From NCBI GenBank assembly GCA_913046175.1, contig CAJWSN010000030.1, forward strand, positions 1 to 10,800: DNA of 10,800 nucleotides, read 5' to 3'. A program made the translations under genes and the position numbers. The first letter of the stretch is position 1. Every line of letters starts with the position of its first letter. Below the pieces are notes generated by a model that saw only the letters and a list, made by a program, of their open reading frames with translations, was not told the DNA's origin and did no database searches. Source of the stretch: an uncultured Opitutia bacterium (GTDB lineage Bacteria; Verrucomicrobiota; Verrucomicrobiia; Opitutales; JABJCN01). This document shows positions 5,582-10,800 of this stretch, piece by piece.

Positions 5582-7546
5582 ATGCCAAAACAAGAACAAA
5601 TAATAGAGCAACTGCCTGCTGCAGGTGACTTATTGCTGGGTTCCGCCCGTGAAATTCTATTGGACTGGCTCCAGGGAGGTTTCCTGCCAGAATGGGCACT
5701 GGCCAGCCTTGGTGAATTGGTGGAAAAAGGTGCGTGGGAGGAGATCAACGACCGTTTTTACAGGAACCTCGCGTTTGGGACCGGGGGGATGCGCGGACGG
5801 ACGGTGGGCAAGGTTACGACTTCCTTCGAGCAGGGGGAGGGACGTGAACCGGTGCGTCCCGCAGTTGGGGCCAGCTACCTGAATGATTTCAACCTGCTGA
5901 AGGCAACAATTGGACTCTTTCATTATGTGCAAGGTTATCTACAGGAATCAGAACGAGGCCACGAGGTTCCTTTGTTGGTGATTGCTCATGACGTCCGGTA
6001 TTTTTCACGGCATTTCTGTGAATTGGCGGCCTCCGTCTGGGCGAAGCTGGGTGGCATTGCGCAGATTTACGATGGGCCGCGTTCGACTCCACACCTGAGT
6101 TTTTCGGTTCGTTATATCCGGGCGCATGCAGGGATCGTCATTACGGCCAGCCACAATCCTCCGCATGACAATGGATACAAGGTTTATTTTGAGGATGGCG
6201 CCCAGATTGTGCCCCCCCATGCAGAAGGGATCATCAAGGCGGTACAACTGGTGGACTGGGGAGTGGTGGCCCAGTACCTTGAAAAGGACCTTTCCAGGGT
6301 GTGCATTCTGCCGTCAACAGTTGACACAGCCTATCAGGATTCCGTAAAGGCGAGCCTCGCCAACGCGGGGCTAATTCAAAAGCATCCGCCCAAAGTGGTC
6401 TTTACCTCAATCCATGGAACTGGGGGAGTTATTTCTGCTCCACTGCTGAAGGATTTGGGCGTGCAAGTTTCAGAGGTGGAGGCACAAGCGGGAATGGATG
6501 GTGGTTTCCCGACTGTTGATTCCCCAAACCCCGAGAATGTGGAGGCTTTGCAGATGGGCCTTGACCAGGCAAAGGCCGAGGGTGCGGACCTGCTTATCGG
6601 GACAGACCCGGATGCTGACAGGATGGGTGTTGCCGTTCGGGGCCCGGATGGCGAAATGGTCTTGCTGACAGGCAATATGATTGGCTCCATGCTGGCCGAA
6701 TATCGTGTGACCCTGCTCAAGGAATGCGGGGTTCTTCCTCAGGAGGGAACCCCGAACGCGGCCTTGATCAAAACGTTTGTCACCACCCCCTTGCAGGAGG
6801 CCATAGCGAAGGCACACGGACTGAAGTTGATCAACACCCTGACCGGCTTCAAGTGGATCGGTGAGAAACTCCGGCTTTATGAGGAGCAATTGCGGGAAAA
6901 ATTCCTCGAGGCTACGGGTGCCGCCTTGGAATATGATGCCACCCCGGCAGAAGAACGAGTGAAGCTCCTCCTGCAATACAGCACCTTTTATGTGTTTGGA
7001 GGTGAGGAGAGCTACGGTTACCTGGCCAGTGATCGAGTGCGTGACAAGGATGCCAATGCGGCGGCGGCGATGTTCTGCGAAATGGGTGCGTGGTTGCAGG
7101 GGCGCGGTGAGTCCTACCTGCAATACCTGGACGCGATTTATCTCAAGTACGGGTTCTTTTTTGAAAAACTTGGAAATCTATATTATGAGGGTGCGACGGG
7201 TACCGGAATGATTCAGGCTATTCTCAATTCATACAAGGACAGTCCTCCCAAATCCCTTGCCGGTCGGCCGGTCTCAGCAGTCAAGGATTTTGCCGCAGGA
7301 GGTCATCGGGATGCAGATGGCAAGGAAATCCCCCGGGAAACCTTTTTCTTTCTGGAACTGGATGGTGGCTACAGCTTTGCCGTCAGGGCGAGTGGCACTG
7401 AGCCAAAAATCAAGTTTTATGTTTTTGGCAGTGACCCGGTGGCCGCTCCCTCCAGCCTTCAGCTCGTGAAAGATGCGACCAGGGCCTCGGTTGAGGAATT
7501 GCTGGAGGCGATATTGAAAGATGCCCGTATCCGGGCCGGGGAGTAG
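5582..7546 (+). CDS. Alpha-D-phosphohexomutase (PgcA/PGM2-like phosphoglucomutase/phosphomannomutase)
   Basis: Interconverts hexose-6-phosphate and hexose-1-phosphate in the cytoplasm through a phosphoserine enzyme. Family landmarks appear in order: FGTGGMRGR (65-73), the phosphoserine loop ITASHNPPHDNGYK (187-200) with catalytic Ser190, the metal loop GTDPDADR (340-347) with Asp342, Asp344 and Asp346, the sugar-binding GGEESYGYL (473-481), and the phosphate-binding RASGTEPKIK (602-611). All key residues are present. At 654 residues it is longer than the roughly 550-600 usual for PgcA-type enzymes. Much of the excess is a charged stretch around 431-467, between FKWIGEKL and FYVFGGEES. The ATG lies 3 bases after the pyrophosphorylase stop with no well-placed SD (AGGAAGGA at 5557-5564 is too far), so coupled translation is likely. 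Pairing with that gene suggests it supplies the sugar-1-phosphate. Whether it prefers glucose, mannose, glucosamine or GlcNAc phosphate cannot be read from sequence. Confidence 0.93.
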   Translation: MPKQEQIIEQLPAAGDLLLGSAREILLDWLQGGFLPEWALASLGELVEKGAWEEINDRFYRNLAFGTGGMRGRTVGKVTTSFEQGEGREPVRPAVGASYLNDFNLLKATIGLFHYVQGYLQESERGHEVPLLVIAHDVRYFSRHFCELAASVWAKLGGIAQIYDGPRSTPHLSFSVRYIRAHAGIVITASHNPPHDNGYKVYFEDGAQIVPPHAEGIIKAVQLVDWGVVAQYLEKDLSRVCILPSTVDTAYQDSVKASLANAGLIQKHPPKVVFTSIHGTGGVISAPLLKDLGVQVSEVEAQAGMDGGFPTVDSPNPENVEALQMGLDQAKAEGADLLIGTDPDADRMGVAVRGPDGEMVLLTGNMIGSMLAEYRVTLLKECGVLPQEGTPNAALIKTFVTTPLQEAIAKAHGLKLINTLTGFKWIGEKLRLYEEQLREKFLEATGAALEYDATPAEERVKLLLQYSTFYVFGGEESYGYLASDRVRDKDANAAAAMFCEMGAWLQGRGESYLQYLDAIYLKYGFFFEKLGNLYYEGATGTGMIQAILNSYKDSPPKSLAGRPVSAVKDFAAGGHRDADGKEIPRETFFFLELDGGYSFAVRASGTEPKIKFYVFGSDPVAAPSSLQLVKDATRASVEELLEAILKDARIRAGE

Positions 7547-7578
7547 CTTGGTCTGGCCCACCCATAAGGGTCGGCTAC
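7543..7578. terminator. Possible bidirectional hairpin between convergent genes
   Basis: GTAGC at 7543-7547 and GCTAC at 7574-7578 form inverted arms that contain both converging TAG stops (plus strand 7544-7546, minus strand 7577-7575). Inside, ACCC (7560-7563) and GGGT (7568-7571) flank an ATAA loop. There is no T-run on either side, and the outer and inner stems are separated by unpaired bases. It is therefore a weak candidate, called because the 28-base convergent gap has nothing else to end transcription. Confidence 0.3.
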
Positions 7579-8921
7579 ACAAACATCAGGGAGGGCACCT
7601 CCAGGTTTTCGGAAAGGGCCTGAAGGAAAAGGGCGCCAATGGCACCGTCAACCGTTCGGTGGTCGCAGCTGAGCCCAAGGGTCATTCGTTTGCCTACAAT
7701 GATGTTTTCGTTGGCATCAACGACGGGTTTATTGAACACCCCGCCGACAGATAGAATTCCTGCGTTGGGTGGATTGATGATTCCGTAGAAGCTGTCGACA
7801 CCAAACATGCCGAGATTGGTGACAGTGAATGTGGAGCCGCTCATCTCCTCCGGGGTTAGCTTTTTCGATCGAGCCTTGTCGATAAGTTCCCGGGCTTCGC
7901 GGCTGATGGCCAGAAGATCCTTGGTTTCGGCCTCGCGAATGACCGGGGTTACCAAGCCATCTTCAAGGGCAACACCAAAGGCGAGGTGAATCGATCCATG
8001 CTGGTGGATTTGATCTCCCTCCCAGGAGGCGTTCATCCCTGGCACGGCACGTAATGCCTCAGCGGCAGCCTTGAGGATGTAATCGTTGACTGTAAACCTG
8101 TAAGGCTGACCGTATTTCTTAAACCTGTCGTTGATGGCAGCCCTTACCTGCAGGAGCGGCGTTGCATCAATCTCCTTCTCAATGTAAAAATGGGGAATCT
8201 GTGTCTTGGACTCCAGAAGGCGTTTGGCAATTACCTCCCGGATGTTGGAAATTGGTGTAAGCTTTTCCTCCAGGGCAGGGATGACTGCTGCTGCACTTCC
8301 GATTACCCCTTGCTCCTTGGCGGCGAGGACATCAGACTTCACGATTCGTCCTTTTGGGCCGCTTCCTTTTATTACGTCCAGTGGAATCCCCTCCTCCTCC
8401 GCGATCCTGCGTGCAAGAGGTGAGGCAAGCAGCCGCTGGCTTGAACTACTGGAGGCCGGCTTAGGCGCTGGTGGCTTTGTTGGTTTCCCCTTGGGTTCTG
8501 CAGTCGCTTTGGCTGGGGCGCTTTTCTTCGACTTGCTGGCGTCCTTGGGGGCAGTCTTATCATTCGACTTGGGTTCCGGGGCTTCCCCCTCCTCTTCGGT
8601 TTCCTTCGGGGATGGTTCAGGGTCCGCTTCTTTAGAGGCAGGTTTGGCCTCCGGTGTGACCTCAAATTTCGGCGCTTTCTCCCCTTCCTCCCCAATTGCA
8701 CAAATAGGTTTGCCGCAGGGAGCTTTTCCCCCGGTTGGGATGTAGATTTTCAAGAGGAATCCATCATCAAAGCATTCGAGTTCCTGGGTGGCCTTGTCCG
8801 TCTCTATTTCGGCAAGGATATCTCCATTTTCGACCTTGTCGCCTTCGTTCTTGAGCCAATTGACAACGGTTCCTTCCGTCATGGTGTCACTCAATTTGGG
8901 CATCTCAATAATGTTGGGCAT
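7575..8921 (-). CDS. pdhC: Pyruvate dehydrogenase E2, dihydrolipoamide acetyltransferase
   Basis: Core subunit of the pyruvate dehydrogenase complex; moves the acetyl group from E1 via lipoyl-lysine to CoA. Counting from 8921 (448 residues), there is one lipoyl domain (about 1-78), opening with MPKLSDTMTEG, with the lipoylated Lys43 in EIETDKATQELE. A long Pro/Ala/Lys/Glu-rich flexible linker follows (about 81-160). The peripheral subunit-binding domain (about 163-200) is ASPLARRIAEEEGI then IKGSGPKGRIVKSDVL. The catalytic acetyltransferase domain ends with SCDHRTVDGAIGALFLQ, with His421 and Asp425. The single lipoyl domain and these motifs fit the mitochondrial/alphaproteobacterial type. An in-frame ATG at 8990 would add 23 residues, overlap the end of the E1 beta gene and precede the conserved MPNIIEMPKL, so 8921 is preferred. 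No SD is visible at either. It is the last gene of the operon, 43 bases after E1 beta. A 2-oxoglutarate or branched-chain E2 is less likely given the E1 genes. Confidence 0.93.
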   Translation of the reverse strand: MPNIIEMPKLSDTMTEGTVVNWLKNEGDKVENGDILAEIETDKATQELECFDDGFLLKIYIPTGGKAPCGKPICAIGEEGEKAPKFEVTPEAKPASKEADPEPSPKETEEEGEAPEPKSNDKTAPKDASKSKKSAPAKATAEPKGKPTKPPAPKPASSSSSQRLLASPLARRIAEEEGIPLDVIKGSGPKGRIVKSDVLAAKEQGVIGSAAAVIPALEEKLTPISNIREVIAKRLLESKTQIPHFYIEKEIDATPLLQVRAAINDRFKKYGQPYRFTVNDYILKAAAEALRAVPGMNASWEGDQIHQHGSIHLAFGVALEDGLVTPVIREAETKDLLAISREARELIDKARSKKLTPEEMSGSTFTVTNLGMFGVDSFYGIINPPNAGILSVGGVFNKPVVDANENIIVGKRMTLGLSCDHRTVDGAIGALFLQALSENLEVPSLMFV

Positions 8922-8964
8922 AGCTTTAAGGGAAATAATGTTAAGGCTGATATTGGTGGAATGC

Positions 8965-9939
8965 TCAGGTGATCTCCAGAACGGTTTCAATTATACGTTC
9001 GACGCTGGGAATCTGGAGTTTTTCCAGGGGCATGCTGTAGATTTGAGGGGCATCAATGGATGAAACTCGCTTGATCGGTGCATCCAGATAGTCAAAAGCC
9101 TTGTCTTGGATGATGTGTGAAATTTGAGCGTCCACGCCGCAAAAAGGTTTGTTTTCCTCAACCAGAACAGCGCGGTTGGTCTTGCGAACGGACTCGAGGA
9201 TTGTCTCCTCGTCAAGCGGACGTATGGAGCGAATATCCACTACCTCAGCGTTTATTCCATGCTCATCAGCGAGGGCTTTTGCTGCCTCAAGGCATAATAT
9301 CACACAACGGCCATGTGCAATGAGGGAAATATCCGTTCCTGCCCGTTTCACCTCAGCCACACCCATTGGGATGACGTAATCTTCTTCCGGGACTTCCCCT
9401 TTGTTGCCGTAGAGAACCGTGTTTTCCATGACAAAGACAGGATCATTATCACGTATTGCCGACTTCATTAACCCCTTGGCGTCATAAGGCGTCGCTGGGC
9501 ATATGACCTTCAACCCAGGCGTGTTGGCGGCAAAGTTTTCCGGCGTGTGGGAATGGGTGGCACCTACATTGGTGCCTCCATTGGCAGGTCCCCGGAAGAC
9601 GATGGGAATATTGATGAGTCCGCCAGACATATAGCGGATGTTGGCTGCGTTGTTGAATACTTGGTCGAACGCCACGTAACAGAAACTCCAAAACATGAAT
9701 TCCACGACAGGGCGCAATCCCATCATGGCAGCGCCAATGCCAAGTCCCGTAAAGCCAGCTTCACTGATCGGTGTGTCAAGAACCCGATCCGGGCCAAACT
9801 GATCTAGAAGGCCTCGGGTTACCTTGTAGGCCCCTTTGTATTGGCCAACCTCTTCGCCCATGATCAAGACATTTGGATCGCGTTGGAGCTCCTCGGCCAA
9901 GGCTTGGTTTATGGCGTCGCGGTAGGTGATGACAGGCAT
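8965..9939 (-). CDS. pdhB: Pyruvate dehydrogenase E1 component, beta subunit
   Basis: Partner of E1 alpha in the alpha2-beta2 thiamine-diphosphate enzyme that decarboxylates pyruvate and acetylates the lipoyl arm of E2. The 324 residues are typical for an E1 beta without an added lipoyl domain. It opens with the conserved ITYRDAINQAL and MGEEVGQYKGAYKVTRGL. TPISEAGFTGLGIGAAMMGLRPVVEFM (56-82) carries Glu60, the residue expected to activate the thiamine aminopyrimidine. IPIVFRGPANGGTNVGATHSH and PGLKVICPATPYDAKGLM follow. The C-terminal domain has VVDIRSIRPLDEETI and LVEENKP, seen in transketolase C-terminal domains. Where many homologues have H-S-Q, this protein has THSHTPENF (128-136). The ATG is 42 bases after the E1 alpha stop with no clear SD. 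Confidence 0.95.
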   Translation of the reverse strand: MPVITYRDAINQALAEELQRDPNVLIMGEEVGQYKGAYKVTRGLLDQFGPDRVLDTPISEAGFTGLGIGAAMMGLRPVVEFMFWSFCYVAFDQVFNNAANIRYMSGGLINIPIVFRGPANGGTNVGATHSHTPENFAANTPGLKVICPATPYDAKGLMKSAIRDNDPVFVMENTVLYGNKGEVPEEDYVIPMGVAEVKRAGTDISLIAHGRCVILCLEAAKALADEHGINAEVVDIRSIRPLDEETILESVRKTNRAVLVEENKPFCGVDAQISHIIQDKAFDYLDAPIKRVSSIDAPQIYSMPLEKLQIPSVERIIETVLEIT

Positions 9940-9981
9940 GACGGCAGGTGATTTTCTCGGTATTATGGTGAATGCCGGGGC

Positions 9982-10800
9982 TCAATTAAAAAATAGTGTG
10001 CCCCGGGAGGTACGTTCTTCAGGGTTGTCTGTTTCCCAGTAGACATCGGCCTGGATATCAGAGGCTGGGGGGAAAGGGCTTTGTTCGGCAAACTCGGTGG
10101 ACTTAAGGGCTTCGTCCTTGGCAATTGCGTCGATTTCATTGAGGGTTTCCTCTTCCGTGATGCCCTCTTTGAGAAGGTGTGCCCTGAAAAGGTTGATGGG
10201 ATCCTTGTTGTTCCTGTACTCGTTTATATCCTCCTTTGTCCGATAGGTGTCGTCGGCATCAGCAACAGAGTGTCCCCGATAGCGGTAGGTCATGATCTCG
10301 AGCACGGTGGGTCGTGATTTTTCATGGGCGAGCTTTAAGGCTTCATCGACATGGTGCCGTACCGCGTAGACATCATGTCCAAGGCAGACGGTCCAGTCTA
10401 TATCATATCCTTCGGCGCGGCGGGCCAGGGGTGTGCCGGTACTGTGCCTGTTTTCAGCAGTGCCCATGGAGAAGCCGTTGTTTTCAATTATGTAGACGAC
10501 AGGGAGGTTCCAGAGTGCGGCAAGGTTCAGCGATTCGTACCACGGGCCCTGGTTGGTGGCGCCGTCCCCCATGAAACAAAGGCATGCGCCCTTTCGTTTT
10601 TGATGCTTGAGTGCGAAGGCAATCCCTGCGGCCAATGGAGTTTGCCCAGCCACAATGCCGTGCCCCCCCCAGTATCTTTTGTCCGGGGCGAAAAAATGCA
10701 TTGAGCCACCTTTCCCCTTGGAACAGCCGGTATGTTTGCCGTAGAGCTCGGCCATGCACTCGTTCATGCTCATGCCGATGGCAATGGAATGCCCGTGGTC
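9982..10800 (-). CDS. pdhA: Pyruvate dehydrogenase E1 component, alpha subunit (N-terminus outside window)
   Basis: C-terminal 272 residues of the thiamine-diphosphate-binding E1 alpha subunit. The frame continues upstream past the in-frame ATG at 10771-10773: codons up to the edge read DHGHSIAIG before MSMNECMAELYGK, the conserved E1 alpha order. The gene is therefore cut by the window and the ATG is internal. Further landmarks are GCSKGKGGSMHFF, GGHGIVAGQTPLAAGIAFA, and the thiamine motif GDGATNQGPWYESLNLA (GDG codons at 10569-10561) closing with IIENN about 30 residues later. The loop YRYRGHSVADADDTYR corresponds to the segment phosphorylated in mitochondrial E1 alpha. A run of eight G on the coding strand (10670-10663) encodes WGG in frame. 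It is the first visible gene of the pdhA-pdhB-pdhC operon; its promoter lies beyond the right edge. The motifs match the mitochondrial-like PDH E1 alpha class. Confidence 0.95.
   Translation of the reverse strand, partial: DHGHSIAIGMSMNECMAELYGKHTGCSKGKGGSMHFFAPDKRYWGGHGIVAGQTPLAAGIAFALKHQKRKGACLCFMGDGATNQGPWYESLNLAALWNLPVVYIIENNGFSMGTAENRHSTGTPLARRAEGYDIDWTVCLGHDVYAVRHHVDEALKLAHEKSRPTVLEIMTYRYRGHSVADADDTYRTKEDINEYRNNKDPINLFRAHLLKEGITEEETLNEIDAIAKDEALKSTEFAEQSPFPPASDIQADVYWETDNPEERTSRGTLFFN

Noticed and set aside
6470..7123. 217-residue open frame on the minus strand
   Set aside because: It lies wholly antisense to the phosphohexomutase, whose catalytic and metal motifs are intact across the same bases; no recognisable domain.
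8206..8745. 179-residue open frame on the plus strand, Ala/Ser/Gly-rich
   Set aside because: It is antisense to the E2 linker and binding domain. Its composition is the complement of the Pro/Ala/Lys/Glu-rich linker, and no motif or SD supports it.
10663..10670. Run of eight C (eight G on the coding strand) in pdhA as a possible phase-variation tract or frameshift
   Set aside because: The frame is intact and the conserved YWGGHGI is encoded across it; a housekeeping E1 gene is an unlikely phase-variable target.
1..10800. CRISPR arrays, tRNA/rRNA genes, insertion sequences, attachment sites, or a novel defence cluster
   Set aside because: No regularly spaced repeats, transposase-like frames, terminal inverted repeats or RNA gene signatures were seen; nearly all bases are explained by recognisable metabolic, envelope and division genes.

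Overview
The window reads as an ordinary chromosomal segment of a Gram-negative bacterium of moderately high G+C. My best guess is the PVC group, Verrucomicrobiota, perhaps the Opitutae side. This rests on an exosortase-associated protein beside exopolysaccharide sugar genes, a UAP1-like (eukaryote-resembling) UDP-sugar pyrophosphorylase, a mitochondrial-type split pyruvate dehydrogenase, and patchy Shine-Dalgarno signals. The assignment is inference; there is no rRNA or marker gene here to settle it.

Layout. (1) Positions 2-3684, plus strand: a tightly packed cell-surface polysaccharide operon. It holds the C-terminal part of an EpsI/DUF3485-type exosortase-associated protein, a DegT/PglE-type PLP sugar aminotransferase and a membrane-anchored PglF/WbpM-type nucleotide-sugar 4,6-dehydratase. 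The genes abut (TAA directly followed by ATG) or overlap (ATGA). (2) Positions 3696-4126: a small self-contained unit with a good extended -10 promoter, an FtsB/DivIC-like single-pass coiled-coil protein and an intrinsic terminator. (3) Positions 4169-7546, plus strand: a UAP1-like UDP-N-acetylhexosamine pyrophosphorylase and an alpha-D-phosphohexomutase separated by 3 bases. (4) Positions 7575-10800, minus strand: the pyruvate dehydrogenase operon pdhA-pdhB-pdhC (E1 alpha running off the right edge, E1 beta, E2), converging on the mutase with a 28-base gap.

How they fit together. The mutase and pyrophosphorylase could make a UDP-sugar, most likely UDP-GlcNAc, from a hexose phosphate. The dehydratase and aminotransferase would turn UDP-GlcNAc into a UDP-4-amino-4,6-dideoxy sugar, the bacillosamine-type route. 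The EpsI-like protein links that cluster to exosortase-associated envelope or EPS export. The FtsB-like gene belongs to cell division, and the PDH operon supplies acetyl-CoA.

No stretch over 300 bases lacks a gene. The gaps are 3685-3756 (promoter), 4048-4168 (terminator), 7547-7574, 8922-8964 and 9940-9981. I saw no tRNA, rRNA, CRISPR array, insertion sequence or clear sign of recent transfer, and no gene that looks like a new defence or mobile system. The most useful points are the corrected starts of the pyrophosphorylase and E2, the possible UDP-sugar route, and an apparent insertion in the mutase.
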